Below the pieces are notes generated by a model, which made no database searches, had not been told where the DNA came from, and worked only from the letters and a program-made list of their open reading frames with translations. A stretch of 52,519 nt of DNA from Actinomycetota bacterium. GTDB lineage: Bacteria > Actinomycetota > Actinomycetes > Nanopelagicales > Nanopelagicaceae. How positions within the stretch are numbered: position 1 is the first letter of the stretch; each line of letters begins with the position of its first letter. Made by a program: the position numbers and the translations under genes. Location: the NCBI GenBank assembly GCA_026392945.1, contig JAPLBB010000051.1:1-52519 (forward strand). Direction: 5' to 3'. Shown piece after piece: positions 34,549 through 44,101 of this stretch.

Positions 34549-37395
34549 CTAGTTAGAGGCTAACTCCTCGATCGGCAAACAACTGCACACTAGATTTCTA
34601 TCCCCATAAACGCCATCAATTCGTCCCACGGTTGGTAAATACTTACCAGATCTACCAATCCCAATATCTTCACCAGTTGGAAACGCCGCAACCTGCCGTG
34701 AGTACTTTCGATCCCAACCATCACTAACCAAATCACCCATTGTGTGCGGTGAATGGCGAAGCGGTGAGTCTTCAACAGTTATTTTGCCCGCTTCAACATC
34801 AGATATTTCACTGCGGATACTCTCCATTGCAGCTAAAAATCTATCTAACTCCCTTATATCTTCAGATTCAGTTGGTTCAATCATCATTGTTCCAGCTACT
34901 GGAAAACTCACTGTTGGTGCATGGAAACCATGATCCATTAATCTTTTTGCAATATCGTCAACAGTTACGCCAGTGTTTTTAGTTATTTCGCGAATATCGA
35001 TAATACATTCATGGGCAATATGTCCATTTTGACCGCGGTATAGAACCGGAAACAATGGATCAATCTTTTTAGCTAGGTAATTTGCTGAAAGTATTGCAAC
35101 TTCAGTTGCTTTAGTTAAGCCAGAGCCACCCATCATCCGGATATACATCCATGAGATTGGCAAAATCGACGCTGAACCAAAAGGTGAGCTAGATACTGGC
35201 CCAGGCCCAGTCGCCGGACCGGCTGCAGGATTTGCTGGATGATTTGGTAAAAATGGTGCAAGATGTGAGCGAGCAATTACTGGGCCGACACCTGGTCCCC
35301 CGCCGCCATGCGGAATACAAAATGTTTTATGTAAATTTAAATGTGAAACATCAGCCCCAAATTTTCCAGGTTTAACAACTCCAACCAAAGCATTTAAGTT
35401 TGCACCATCAACATAAACCTGACCACCAGCTTCATGGATTAATTCACAAATTTCAGAGATAGCTGATTCAAATACCCCATGTGTTGATGGGTAAGTAACC
35501 ATTAAAGCTGCAAGATTAGATCTGTATTCAGATATCTTTGCTTTCAGATCTGAAAGACTAACATTTCCATCTTCATCACAAGCAATTACAATCACTTTCA
35601 TTCCCGCCATGACGGCACTTGCTGCGTTTGTGCCATGCGCACTAGATGGAATCAAGCAAATATCTCTTGCGCTTTCACCTTTATTGTCTAGATAGTTTCT
35701 AATTGCTAATAAACCAGCGAACTCGCCCTGTGATCCGGCATTTGGCTGGAGTGAAACTGCGTCATATCCAGTTATAGAAGTAAGCCAATTACTTAGTAGC
35801 TCGATTAATTGTGTATAGCCAGCAGATTGATCAACTGGTGCGAATGGATGTATTGAATTAAATTCTGGCCAAGTTACTGGAATCATCTCTGATGTGGCAT
35901 TTAACTTCATAGTGCAAGAACCAAGTGGGATCATTGTGCGATCCAACGCTAAGTCACGGTCAGATAATGATCTTATATATCTCAACATGGAGGTTTCGGA
36001 GTGGTAGGTATTAAATAACGGATGAGTTAAAAAGCTACTCCCCCGTGCAATTTGCGCCTTCGGCAAAGCAATTTGGACACTCTTTAAACCAAATATATTC
36101 AGAATTGCTGCAAACTCTTCTAAGGTTGTAGTTTCATCAAAGCTTACGGAAATTTCATCTTTTGAAATTAATCTAAAATTAAAACCGCTTTCAACTGCTT
36201 TTTTCAGAAGTTCTTCCGCCTTAGGAGTTTTCATAAGCACGGTATCAAAGATTTCATACTCACCAACAGCAAAGCCGCCGTCTCTAGCAGCTGACCTTAA
36301 GTTATATGCAAAGCTCTGGATACGCTCTGCGATTGCTCTTAAACCCTCTGGTCCATGCCACATTGCATAGAAAGCTGAGATAACTGCAAGTAGAACTTGG
36401 GCGGTACAAATATTAGAGGTTGCTTTATCTCTTCTGATATGTTGTTCGCGGGTTTGAAGTGCTAATCTGAAAGCTAAATTGCCGTGTGAATCTACTGATT
36501 GACCAACTAAGCGTCCAGGCAACGATCTTTCTAAACCATTTCTAACTGCCATAAATCCGGCATGTGGTCCGCCAAAACCGACTGGAACACCAAATCTTTG
36601 CGCCGAACCCACTGCGATGTCCGCGCCGAACTCCCCTGGTGATTTAAAGAGCGTTAGAGCCAGTAGATCACAATCAACTATCGCAAGAGCGCCTGATTGT
36701 TGAACATTTTTCACAATATTTGATAAATCTTTAACTTTTCCAGTTGATTCCGGATATGCAATAACGGCAGCAAATATTTCAGATTCAAATTTAGCTTCAG
36801 CAAAATCACTCTCAATAACCTTAATTTTGAGGGGTTTTGCACGGGTTTTAATAACATCTTTAACATGAGGATGTAAATTTTTATCAATTACAAATGCCGC
36901 ATCATCACTTCCTTGCCAAACTCGTCTTGTTAATGTCATCGCTTCGGCTGCAGCAGTTGCCTCATCAAGCATTGAAGCATTTGAAATTGGCAAACCAGTA
37001 AGGTCAGCAACTGCAGTTTGGAATGCAAATATTGCTTCTAATCTTCCTTGACTAATTTCTGGTTGGTAAGGAGTGTATGCGGTATACCAGCCAGGATTTT
37101 CTAAAATATTTCGCAGAATTACTGCTGGCGTGATTGTTCCGTAGTATCCAGAACCGATTAAAGATTTCATTACGCGATTTTTTGAAGATATCTTTTTAAT
37201 TTCAGCAAGTGCTGCTACCTCAGAGATACCTGCTGGAATACTTTTTTCGATCTCACCTTTGATATGAATATTTTGTGGCACAACAGAAGAAATAAATGAA
37301 TCTAAATCTTTAAATCCAAGCTCAAGTAACATTGTTTCAACTTGATATTGATTGGGTCCGATGTGACGATCGACAAACTCAGACCGGTATGACAT
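34549..37395 (-). CDS. gcvP: Glycine dehydrogenase (decarboxylating), P protein
   Basis: The PLP enzyme of the glycine cleavage system, which decarboxylates glycine and loads the aminomethyl group on GcvH. About 948 residues with both homologous halves. The cofactor Lys690 is in LNLHKTFCIPHGGGGPGVGP. N-terminal marks are FVDRHIGPNQYQVETML and GSGYYGTITPAVI. The ATG at 37395 has GGGGGAG only 2 nt upstream; TTG 37410 would add five residues. gcvH lies 2.3 kb upstream on the same strand, separated by regulators, as in Mycobacterium. gcvT and the lipoamide dehydrogenase are not in the window. Confidence 0.96.
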   Translation of the reverse strand: MSYRSEFVDRHIGPNQYQVETMLLELGFKDLDSFISSVVPQNIHIKGEIEKSIPAGISEVAALAEIKKISSKNRVMKSLIGSGYYGTITPAVILRNILENPGWYTAYTPYQPEISQGRLEAIFAFQTAVADLTGLPISNASMLDEATAAAEAMTLTRRVWQGSDDAAFVIDKNLHPHVKDVIKTRAKPLKIKVIESDFAEAKFESEIFAAVIAYPESTGKVKDLSNIVKNVQQSGALAIVDCDLLALTLFKSPGEFGADIAVGSAQRFGVPVGFGGPHAGFMAVRNGLERSLPGRLVGQSVDSHGNLAFRLALQTREQHIRRDKATSNICTAQVLLAVISAFYAMWHGPEGLRAIAERIQSFAYNLRSAARDGGFAVGEYEIFDTVLMKTPKAEELLKKAVESGFNFRLISKDEISVSFDETTTLEEFAAILNIFGLKSVQIALPKAQIARGSSFLTHPLFNTYHSETSMLRYIRSLSDRDLALDRTMIPLGSCTMKLNATSEMIPVTWPEFNSIHPFAPVDQSAGYTQLIELLSNWLTSITGYDAVSLQPNAGSQGEFAGLLAIRNYLDNKGESARDICLIPSSAHGTNAASAVMAGMKVIVIACDEDGNVSLSDLKAKISEYRSNLAALMVTYPSTHGVFESAISEICELIHEAGGQVYVDGANLNALVGVVKPGKFGADVSHLNLHKTFCIPHGGGGPGVGPVIARSHLAPFLPNHPANPAAGPATGPGPVSSSPFGSASILPISWMYIRMMGGSGLTKATEVAILSANYLAKKIDPLFPVLYRGQNGHIAHECIIDIREITKNTGVTVDDIAKRLMDHGFHAPTVSFPVAGTMMIEPTESEDIRELDRFLAAMESIRSEISDVEAGKITVEDSPLRHSPHTMGDLVSDGWDRKYSRQVAAFPTGEDIGIGRSGKYLPTVGRIDGVYGDRNLVCSCLPIEELASN

Positions 37396-37410
37396 GGCTC
37401 CCCCAATCAA

Positions 37411-37440
37411 ACTATATTAGGGAAGAATTATATTGGTTAA
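37411..37440 (-). promoter_or_regulatory. Promoter of gcvP
   Basis: On the minus strand TTAACC (37435-37440) and TATAGT (37411-37416) are 18 nt apart. The leader is about 10 nt and includes the GGGGGAG ribosome site. The -35 lies over the merR stop codon. There is no space for a glycine riboswitch. Confidence 0.5.
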
Positions 37441-37943
37441 GCGCCTTTAAGCTTTCTGCGTTGGGCCAATTCATCGTTACTTTCACCACTAACCACAAGG
37501 CTGCCATCGATAAGATTCTCACCTTGCAGCGTCGAAAGTGAACCCTCAACCTCACTCCAAACCTTGCCAATTGCAATTCCAAATACGCCTTGACCGCCTT
37601 GAAGTAGGTCAACGATTTCATCTGGGCTGGTGCATTCATAGATTGATGCGCCATCGCTCATTAAAGTTATGCTTTCAAGATCTGAAACACCACGACCACG
37701 AAGATGTTCAACTGCAGTTCGGATATTTTGCAATGAAACACCAGTATCTAGAAGACGCTTAACAATTTTTAACACCAAAATATCGCGGAAACTATAAAGT
37801 CTTTGTGAGCCAGAACCTGCTGCGCCTCTAACACCTGGTTCAACTAAACCAGTGCGAGCCCAATAATCTAACTGACGGTATGAAATGCCAGCAGCAACAC
37901 ATGCGGTTGCTCCGCGGTAACCGATATCTGATGAGGTGTTCAT
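37437..37943 (-). CDS. MerR-family transcriptional regulator (Rv1830-like)
   Basis: A 168-residue regulator. The MerR winged helix reads GYRGATACVAAGISYRQLDY, then WARTGLVEPGVRG and QRLYSFRDILVLKIVKRLLD, with the dimerisation helix near VSLQNIRTAVEHLRGRG. The C-terminal domain shows no metal-binding Cys cluster, so the effector is unknown. The locus order gcvP-merR-DUF151-merR-garA-gcvH equals that of M. tuberculosis Rv1832-Rv1826, where this protein corresponds to Rv1830. It lies 99 nt downstream of the DUF151 gene and likely has its own promoter. Confidence 0.9.
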   Translation of the reverse strand: MNTSSDIGYRGATACVAAGISYRQLDYWARTGLVEPGVRGAAGSGSQRLYSFRDILVLKIVKRLLDTGVSLQNIRTAVEHLRGRGVSDLESITLMSDGASIYECTSPDEIVDLLQGGQGVFGIAIGKVWSEVEGSLSTLQGENLIDGSLVVSGESNDELAQRRKLKGA

Positions 37944-38019
37944 GGGGACTCAATTCTATGGGGAAGGCTTAATTGTAGAATAGGCCGCTTGCTGAGCGTA
38001 TGAGCGACACGAAATACTT

Positions 38020-38039
38020 CAACCCAAGGTTGAGGGTTG
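38020..38039 (-). terminator. Possible hairpin terminator after the DUF151 gene
   Basis: Directly after the DUF151 stop the minus strand has CAACCC, an 8-nt loop and GGGTTG, followed by AAGTATTTCG. The 6-bp GC-containing stem could be a terminator, but the T run is weak. It lies in the 99-bp gap before the downstream merR. Confidence 0.35.
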
Positions 38040-38042
38040 GAC

Positions 38043-38516
38043 TTAACCAAGGAAATCTTCTGGATTAATCTGGTCTAAGAACTCCTTGAACCGTTCAACT
38101 TCATCCTCGGCCTGATCTGGTATCTCAATCCCAGCCTCTGCCAGTAAATCCTCACTTGCCAAGATCGGTGCACCGATTCTTAAAGCAAGAGCAATCGCAT
38201 CACTTGGACGTGCAGATATAGCTGGGCTTGCTTCAAAATTTAATTGGGCGTAAAAGACGCCATCTTTTAATTCAGTCAGGTATACATTCTCTAATTTCGC
38301 ACCCAATTGCATCAGCACATCTTTAAATAGGTCATGGGTTAACGGCCTAGGTGGTGAAACCTCTTGTTGAGCAAAGGCGATAGCTGTGGCTTCAACTGCT
38401 CCTAGCCAAATTGGTAAATACCTCACTCCATCTAATTCTTTTAATAAAACAATTGGCTGATTGGAAGGCATTTCAACCCGAACACCCATCACCTCAACCG
38501 GGTGGTAATTTTTCAT
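38043..38516 (-). CDS. DUF151 / bifunctional nuclease family protein
   Basis: A 157-residue protein with the DUF151 pattern: VEMPSNQPIVLLKELDGVRYLPIWLG, then EATAIAFAQQEVSPPRPLTHDL and PSDAIALALRIGAPILASEDLL. The family is named after a plant nuclease; the bacterial role is not established. It is flanked on both sides by merR genes, as in mycobacteria (Rv1829). It starts 6 nt after the upstream merR and so is co-transcribed with garA-merR. Confidence 0.92.
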   Translation of the reverse strand: MKNYHPVEVMGVRVEMPSNQPIVLLKELDGVRYLPIWLGAVEATAIAFAQQEVSPPRPLTHDLFKDVLMQLGAKLENVYLTELKDGVFYAQLNFEASPAISARPSDAIALALRIGAPILASEDLLAEAGIEIPDQAEDEVERFKEFLDQINPEDFLG

Positions 38517-38522
38517 TAAAGA

Positions 38523-39236
38523 TTATTTAGCGCGGTGCAAGCCGGCGCGAACAAGAGAAGCATGCAATCTAATTGATAGTGATGCTAACTCACGTTCAAC
38601 CTCTTCCGCCCTAGCTTTTGATTCAGAACCTTTTTGGCGAATTAGCGGCGTTGTTACTTGTTCAACTAATCCGATTTCACGATCAGCAGCAGTTTTAAAA
38701 GCACGAAGATGTCTTGCGCCAATACCAAAGGCTGAAATCTCTGCAACCGCCTTAGCAACTGCAAGGCCATCACTGTCGTAATGTCGACCGCGAATTGTTA
38801 CTAATCCATAAGATTCAATCTCAGTTAGCTGCTCATCAGTTAAGTTTGAAGCAGCAAGCATCTCAGATCTAGTAAGGCGTAGATCATTATCACTGGCAAA
38901 CTGGTCAGCCGTTAATACGCCATCAGCTGCAGCAAGACGTGGGGTTGCAACTCCGCCAACTGCTTTTGCTGGTGTTAGGCCACGATCCATTGCATCTAAA
39001 TTCTCTTTAATTACCTTAAGCGGCAAATACTGATCGCGTTGAGCAAGCAAAACAAAACATAATCTTTCTAGATCATTTGTTGTAAATTTACGATATCCGC
39101 TTGGAGTACGTTGCGGTTCAATTAATCCCTCAGATTCTAAAAAACGGATTTTCGAGATAGTGATATCAGAAAACTCGGCCCGAAGCCTGGTTAAAACTTC
39201 ACCGATACTTAAATACGCTCGTGCTGGAACAGCCAT
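38523..39236 (-). CDS. MerR-family transcriptional regulator (Rv1828-like)
   Basis: A 237-residue regulator with a MerR helix-turn-helix (YLSIGEVLTRLRAEF, ITISKIRFLESEGLI, SGYRKFTTNDLERL) and a long C-terminal effector-like domain with VTIRGRHYDSDGLAVAKAVAE and FGIGARHLRAFKTAADREI. No metal ligands are evident. It overlaps the garA stop by one base and is followed by the DUF151 gene. Control of its own locus is plausible but not shown. Confidence 0.9.
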   Translation of the reverse strand: MAVPARAYLSIGEVLTRLRAEFSDITISKIRFLESEGLIEPQRTPSGYRKFTTNDLERLCFVLLAQRDQYLPLKVIKENLDAMDRGLTPAKAVGGVATPRLAAADGVLTADQFASDNDLRLTRSEMLAASNLTDEQLTEIESYGLVTIRGRHYDSDGLAVAKAVAEISAFGIGARHLRAFKTAADREIGLVEQVTTPLIRQKGSESKARAEEVERELASLSIRLHASLVRAGLHRAK

Positions 39237-39676
39237 TACTTATCCCCCACAAATAGAGTGAAATGGTACTTACCAATCTGAACTTCATCACCTGGATTAA
39301 TCTTTGATTCACGAACCGCAACTGCATTTATATAAGTGCCATTTAAGCTTCCTAGATCCTTGATTGAATAACCATCAGATTTAGAAACTAATGCGTGTGA
39401 TCTAGAAACGGTAATGTCATCTAGACATATTTCATTGTTAATATCTCTACCAATTTTAACTTCAGCGCCATCTAGTAAATATCTGCCGCCAATTCCAGCA
39501 CCTTTAAGCACTAACAGAATTCCCACACCGCTTGGCAGTTTGCTAACAACATCTTGTTGCTCATTTGATAATGATTTATACAGTTCATCAGTTCTAACTG
39601 ACTCAGGAATAGCGCGTAATTGACGAAGATTGAGCGTTGAGGTTAGGTCATTTGGTGGTGTTACTTTGTCTGCCAT
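39236..39676 (-). CDS. garA: FHA-domain signalling protein (GarA/OdhI-like)
   Basis: About 146 residues: a short N-terminal tail and one FHA domain at about residues 70-130 (YLLDGAEVKIGRDINNE, DDITVSRSHALV, LGSLNGTYIN). GarA and OdhI bind phosphothreonine and, when unphosphorylated, restrain 2-oxoglutarate metabolism; their tail has an ETTSVF phosphorylation motif. Here the matching place reads NDLTSTLNLRQL, a shifted or altered version. The start may be ATG 39676 (MADKVTPP, GGGGGAG 2 nt before it), ATG 39691 (AAGG upstream) or TTG 39703. The position between gcvH and merR supports the call. Confidence 0.85.
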   Translation of the reverse strand: MADKVTPPNDLTSTLNLRQLRAIPESVRTDELYKSLSNEQQDVVSKLPSGVGILLVLKGAGIGGRYLLDGAEVKIGRDINNEICLDDITVSRSHALVSKSDGYSIKDLGSLNGTYINAVAVRESKINPGDEVQIGKYHFTLFVGDK

Positions 39677-39713
39677 CACTCCCCCAACCATTGTTACCTT
39701 CAACTATAGGCTG

Positions 39714-39742
39714 ACACTATTGCCTGACTGGAATACGGTCAA
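39714..39742 (-). promoter_or_regulatory. Promoter of the garA-merR-DUF151 operon
   Basis: On the minus strand TTGACC (39737-39742) and TAGTGT (39714-39719) are 17 nt apart. The -35 overlaps the gcvH stop codon. A second -10-like TATAGT at 39705-39710 lies closer to the start codons. Confidence 0.45.
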
Positions 39743-40122
39743 GCGGTCAAATTTTGGTATTCCTGCGCAGAAAGTAGGGTTTCAGAGAGGGCGGCCCCTG
39801 GAATTTCAATCTCAGCAATCCAGCCTTCACCATAAGGATCAGCATTAATAACCTCAGGGTTTGACTCTAATTTCTTATTAACTGCAACAACCTTGCCAGT
39901 AATTGGGGCATAGATTTCTGAAACCGATTTAGTTGATTCAACCTCCCCGCAAACAGAGTTGGCATTTACTGAAGAATCTGACTTTGGTAGCTGAATATAA
40001 ACAATGTCACCTAAAGCACCCTGCGCAAAATCTGTAATACCAATCCGAAATTTGGTAGGAGTAATCTCCTGAACCCATTCGTGCTCTTTGGTATAGCGCA
40101 GATCATCTGGAACTTTTGACAT
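39739..40122 (-). CDS. gcvH: Glycine cleavage system H protein
   Basis: A 127-residue lipoyl carrier. The lipoylated Lys lies in CGEVESTKSVSEIYAP, with EHEWVQEI near the N-terminus and GEGWIAEIEIPG further on. It carries the aminomethyl group from GcvP to the T protein. GGGGAG lies 3 nt before its ATG, like the sites before gcvP and garA. The start overlaps the stop of the upstream CDP-alcohol phosphotransferase gene. Confidence 0.96.
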   Translation of the reverse strand: MSKVPDDLRYTKEHEWVQEITPTKFRIGITDFAQGALGDIVYIQLPKSDSSVNANSVCGEVESTKSVSEIYAPITGKVVAVNKKLESNPEVINADPYGEGWIAEIEIPGAALSETLLSAQEYQNLTA

Positions 40123-40676
40123 TATCTCCCCTTTTTAACTGCACTGTTCGATGTTAATCCTCGATAAAGGTATTGCAAGCCAGTATAAAAGTATAGTGCC
40201 ACTCCCCAGATAGCAAAGGCCCAACCTAAAATTGAACACCATGGACCGATTAAATTAGTATCTTTTAGTAGCAAGAAAGGGAACGCATAGAGAAGATTAA
40301 ATGTGGCAGCCTTACCAAGGTATGTAACCTCAAGAAATGGCATTTTCCGAATCTTTTGATAAACAACTACCAAGAGCAGAATCACGTCCCGGGCAATAAT
40401 GGCGATCACAAGTGACCAGGGTAGATAATCTTTACTAGCTAAGGCCAAGATAACTGCCCCGATATATAGCCGGTCTACTGATGGATCAAATTTTGCGCCG
40501 AACTCAGAGGTTTGATTAAGCGCTCTAGCTACTTTGCCATCTAGATAATCAGTTACGCCACCAACTGCAATAACTATAAAACTAAGCACTGGTTTATCAG
40601 CAATTAGAAATAGATAGAGAAATAATGGGACTCCTAGCGCTCTTAGCAAGGTCAGCGCATTTGGAATATTAATCAT
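40122..40676 (-). CDS. CDP-alcohol phosphatidyltransferase family protein
   Basis: A 184-residue integral membrane enzyme. The signature D-x2-D-G-x2-A-R-x8-G-x3-D-x3-D is complete: [20 protein letters not shown] followed by FDPSVD. Members join a CDP-lipid to an alcohol to make phospholipids such as phosphatidylglycerol phosphate; the substrate here is open. It corresponds in place to mycobacterial pgsA2 (Rv1822). ATG 40676 ([18 protein letters not shown]) is chosen; the longer frame to 40835 is only cmk-der read in another frame. It overlaps the der end by 8 nt and the gcvH start by one. Confidence 0.9.
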   Translation of the reverse strand: MINIPNALTLLRALGVPLFLYLFLIADKPVLSFIVIAVGGVTDYLDGKVARALNQTSEFGAKFDPSVDRLYIGAVILALASKDYLPWSLVIAIIARDVILLLVVVYQKIRKMPFLEVTYLGKAATFNLLYAFPFLLLKDTNLIGPWCSILGWAFAIWGVALYFYTGLQYLYRGLTSNSAVKKGR

Positions 40677-42639
40677 TGTCACGATCCTTGAGCTTAACTG
40701 CAACCTCGATTGGGGTTCCATCAAAGCCAAACTCCTCTCGCAAACGCCTTTCAATAAATCTGCGGTAGGCAGTTTCCAGAAATCCAGTAGCGAAAACAAC
40801 AAACTTTGGCGGACAAGTTCCAGCCTGGGTCGCAAATTTAATCTTAGGCTGCTTGCCAGAACGAACTGGTGGCGGGTTTGCCCCTACCAATTCACCCAAG
40901 AAGGCATTCAACTTTGCGGTTGGAATTCTCTTCTCCCAATTTGTTAGGGCAGTTCTAAGTGCCGGAGCTAGGCGATCTCGATGCCAGCCAGTTTTTGCCG
41001 AAAGGTTTACTCGCTGAGCCCAGGGGTATCGCTCAAGCTGGCGTTCAATCTCTTTATCTAAAACTAATTGACGCTCTTCATCTACCAAATCCCACTTATT
41101 CATTACTACTACTAATGCTTTACCAGCCTCATCTGCCATGCTGACAATTCGAATATCCTGTTCAGTTAAAATTTGGGAAGCGTCAAAAATAACTAATGCA
41201 ACCTCTGCTCGTTCAAGTGCAATCTGAGTTCGAAGTGATGCGTAGTAATCAGTTCCACTTGCTTGATGAGCTCTACGGCGAATTCCGGCGGTGTCGATAA
41301 ATCTCCAAGTTGATCCACCAAATTCAATTAACTCATCTACTGCATCTCTAGTTGTTCCTTCAGCATCGTCAACTAAAACTCTTGGAGCTCCGGCTAAAAC
41401 ATTTAACAAACTTGATTTACCAACATTTGGCCGGCCAACCAATGCAACTCTTCTAAAACCATCATCTACCTGTTCAGAGCCGACCTCAGGAAGTTGAGCA
41501 ATTAGTAAATCAAGTAAATCTCCACTGCCTCTACCGTGTAGCGCTGATACAAATCGTGGTTCACCTAAACCTAAATTCCATAATGCATATCCATCTGCTT
41601 CATCCTCAGCGTTATCGATCTTGTTAGCAACCAAAATAACTTTTTTGCCACTTTTGCGAAGCAAATCAACTAATGATTGATCTTCATCTAATGCACCAAC
41701 CTGAACATCTACTACAAACATGACTAAGTCTGCTTCAGCAATTGCTGCCTCAGCACCTGCCGTAATCTTCTCGCTTATTCCCTCTGGTTTTACTTCCCAG
41801 CCGCCAGTATCAATTAAGAAAAACCTTCGTCCATTCCACTCAGCTTCATACTTAACCCGATCTCTCGTAACACCGGGCGTATCTTCGACAATCGCCTCAC
41901 GGCGACCAATCATTCGATTCACTAAAGTTGATTTGCCAACATTGGGCCTGCCAATTACAGCAATTGTCGGTAATCCAATTAAATTTCTCTGTTTAAGCCA
42001 TTTCCAGATTTGATCTGTTACCTCTTGCAATGTCAATCTTGTTGAATCAATTACTGCCGCATCATCTGCTTGCATAAGAGGTGAAATCTTCCGTGTTGAA
42101 TCAATCTCATCTCGGTTCGCTAATGATTTTCCAACCCCTTCAGAGCCAATGTTTTCGCTCATTTCAAGCTCTCGTCGCTCAGCTCTAGTTGAAATATCTG
42201 CGTGTAAATAAATTTTTAATTGCGCACCAGGTGCAACTACTGTGCCAATATCCCTGCCCTCAACCACAATACCAATCGGAGCTTCAGCAATATATTTGCG
42301 CTGCATATCCAGTAATATTTTTCTTACCCCAACCATTGAACTAATTTGGCTAACTAAATCATTAATTCTTTGAAATCGTATCTCCTCAGAAATATCTTTA
42401 CCGTCAAGATATATTTTTGGTTCAACTGGGTTTGTTTGAAATGTAATCTCGTGTGAATTCAGTAAATTAGTTACTTCATCTTCGGTTTCCACTTTATTAT
42501 CTAGCGCAAGGTAGGTGACAGCGCGATACAAGGCACCGGTATCTAAATAACTCCAGTTAGCGCGTATTGCAATTGCTTTTGCAGTTGAAGATTTACCGGA
42601 TCCGCTTGGACCATCTATTGCTAATACCAACCCTGACAT
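40669..42639 (-). CDS. cmk-der: Fused cytidylate kinase and GTPase Der
   Basis: A 656-residue fusion. Residues 1 to about 218 are (d)CMP kinase: [31 protein letters not shown] and [15 protein letters not shown]. The rest is the double GTPase Der (EngA) needed for 50S ribosome assembly: first domain [27 protein letters not shown] and ANKID; second domain [20 protein letters not shown] and MNKWD; then a KH-like end. The two genes are adjacent in most Actinobacteria and fused in some. No stop or frameshift lies between the halves. TAGACT 7 nt before the ATG suggests a leaderless start. Confidence 0.95.
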   Translation of the reverse strand: MSGLVLAIDGPSGSGKSSTAKAIAIRANWSYLDTGALYRAVTYLALDNKVETEDEVTNLLNSHEITFQTNPVEPKIYLDGKDISEEIRFQRINDLVSQISSMVGVRKILLDMQRKYIAEAPIGIVVEGRDIGTVVAPGAQLKIYLHADISTRAERRELEMSENIGSEGVGKSLANRDEIDSTRKISPLMQADDAAVIDSTRLTLQEVTDQIWKWLKQRNLIGLPTIAVIGRPNVGKSTLVNRMIGRREAIVEDTPGVTRDRVKYEAEWNGRRFFLIDTGGWEVKPEGISEKITAGAEAAIAEADLVMFVVDVQVGALDEDQSLVDLLRKSGKKVILVANKIDNAEDEADGYALWNLGLGEPRFVSALHGRGSGDLLDLLIAQLPEVGSEQVDDGFRRVALVGRPNVGKSSLLNVLAGAPRVLVDDAEGTTRDAVDELIEFGGSTWRFIDTAGIRRRAHQASGTDYYASLRTQIALERAEVALVIFDASQILTEQDIRIVSMADEAGKALVVVMNKWDLVDEERQLVLDKEIERQLERYPWAQRVNLSAKTGWHRDRLAPALRTALTNWEKRIPTAKLNAFLGELVGANPPPVRSGKQPKIKFATQAGTCPPKFVVFATGFLETAYRRFIERRLREEFGFDGTPIEVAVKLKDRDND

Positions 42640-42646
42640 GAGCGTA

Positions 42647-42652
42647 AGTCTA
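42647..42652 (-). promoter_or_regulatory. -10 element of cmk-der (leaderless type)
   Basis: On the minus strand TAGACT ends 7 nt before the ATG, within the 32-bp gap after tyrA. No clear -35 is seen. Confidence 0.35.
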
Positions 42653-42671
42653 TCTTTGCCAGTAAATATAT

Positions 42672-43733
42672 TTATCGATTTTTAGCTGGATGCACCTTAA
42701 AACCTAGTTTTTCTAAGTGATCAGAAAGTTTTGCGCAATCCGCGCTTGAAAGGGCCAGTGTGATCAAGCCAGTCTCCTGCCCTGGTGAGTGCTCAATACT
42801 TAAATCCTCAATATTTACAGCAGCTTTGGCACACTCATTAAAAATTCTTGCTAATTCACCAGGTTTATCATCAATCACAATTGGCAAAAATGAATACTCC
42901 CGGGCTTTAGCACCATGCTTACCAGGTATTTTTGCTTTTCCAGATTTACCTTTGGTAAGAAAATCTCTCATTTTATCAGCATTATTTTGAGATAAATTTT
43001 CTTGAACTGCTTCTAATTGCGACACTAACTCAGAAATAATCGGAGTTAATCGCTCCCGATTTTCTAGAAGTATCTGACTCCATAACTTTGAATCAGCATC
43101 TGCTAACCGAGTTAAATCCCGTAAGCCTTGGCCTGATAAATTTAATTTTTCCTCTGAAATATTCAGTAAAGATGCAGCTAATGCAGTACTTAATATCTGT
43201 GGAATATGGGAAATTTTTGCAACTATTTCATCATGTTCAGAGGCACTCATCCAATAGACACTTCCGCCACAAATTGAGATTAACTCCGAAGCAATCTCCT
43301 TAGCTTTTTTACTGCTCTTATTCTCATCAATAGCTATCCAAGCCCGACCAGTGAAAAGATCTGCTCTGGCACTTTGCGCACCACTCATCTCTCGTCCTGA
43401 CATTGGATGTAGTGAAACAAAATTTGCAGCATTATCTGATAATTCTGCAACCTTAAGTAGAAGATCAGACTTTACGCTAGCTAAATCACAAACTATCGAT
43501 GATTGGTTTGCATTCAATTGTTTAATAACTTCACTTTGATTAACATCGATTGACACTGCAACAATAATTAGATCTGGAGTTGATATTGGCGTGCTTTTAA
43601 CTAAATCCTGAGCTAATTTGGCGGTACTAGGGTCAATATCGACCATATCAACATTTATGCCGGCAGTTTTTAGACATAACCCAATTGAGGTACCGATCAA
43701 GCCGGAGCCAACGATGCGTACTGAGCTAATCAT
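42672..43733 (-). CDS. tyrA: Prephenate dehydrogenase with C-terminal ACT domain
   Basis: Converts prephenate to 4-hydroxyphenylpyruvate for tyrosine synthesis. It has an N-terminal NAD-binding [13 protein letters not shown], the active-site [18 protein letters not shown] and a conserved [12 protein letters not shown] helix. From about residue 280 a C-terminal ACT-like domain follows ([20 protein letters not shown]), which fits feedback control by an aromatic amino acid. Length 353. It starts 5 nt after aroH, which makes prephenate, so two consecutive pathway steps share an operon. Confidence 0.94.
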   Translation of the reverse strand: MISSVRIVGSGLIGTSIGLCLKTAGINVDMVDIDPSTAKLAQDLVKSTPISTPDLIIVAVSIDVNQSEVIKQLNANQSSIVCDLASVKSDLLLKVAELSDNAANFVSLHPMSGREMSGAQSARADLFTGRAWIAIDENKSSKKAKEIASELISICGGSVYWMSASEHDEIVAKISHIPQILSTALAASLLNISEEKLNLSGQGLRDLTRLADADSKLWSQILLENRERLTPIISELVSQLEAVQENLSQNNADKMRDFLTKGKSGKAKIPGKHGAKAREYSFLPIVIDDKPGELARIFNECAKAAVNIEDLSIEHSPGQETGLITLALSSADCAKLSDHLEKLGFKVHPAKNR

Positions 43734-43738
43734 TTAAG

Positions 43739-44101
43739 TTATTGTGCTAAATCTTTACGTAATACTGCAGCACCTCGAAGATAAACATGCTTTATATCGG
43801 CTAAATCTCGGTCTAGATGAGCGTGCATAAGCACTCTAACTACCTTTGGCAGCGAACCCTTTACATCTATCTCAACAGCGCAAAGCAGCGGCACACTCCC
43901 CAGCCCAATCTTTCGAGCAGCCACAGCAGGAAACTCAGAGGTTAGATCCGGAGTTGAGGTAAGGATGATTGAGATTAAATCATCAGTTTTAACGCCATTG
44001 GCTGAGAGCATTTCAGAGAGCAACTGACTGACGGCATCGATCATCTCCGCAGATGAGTCTGCCTCTAGCTGGGTAGCTCCCCTGATTCCTCGCACGCGCA
44101 T
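43739..44101 (-). CDS. aroH: Chorismate mutase (AroH class, monofunctional)
   Basis: A 120-residue trimeric-type chorismate mutase that turns chorismate into prephenate. The AroH pattern is visible: VRGIRGATQLEADSSAEM, ISIILTSTPDLTSEFPA, AARKIGLGSVPLLCAVEI and the C-terminal HVYLRGAAVLRKDL with active-site Arg. It heads the aroH-tyrA operon. In other Actinobacteria rluB lies directly upstream; here a 246-bp AT-rich gap separates them. Confidence 0.94.
   Translation of the reverse strand: MRVRGIRGATQLEADSSAEMIDAVSQLLSEMLSANGVKTDDLISIILTSTPDLTSEFPAVAARKIGLGSVPLLCAVEIDVKGSLPKVVRVLMHAHLDRDLADIKHVYLRGAAVLRKDLAQ

Noticed and set aside
37396-37436. Glycine riboswitch before gcvP
   Set aside because: Only 41 bp separate the gcvP ATG from the upstream gene, too short for any glycine aptamer.
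40677-40835. N-terminal extension of the CDP-alcohol phosphotransferase
   Set aside because: It lies fully within der in another frame; membrane homology starts at the ATG at 40676.
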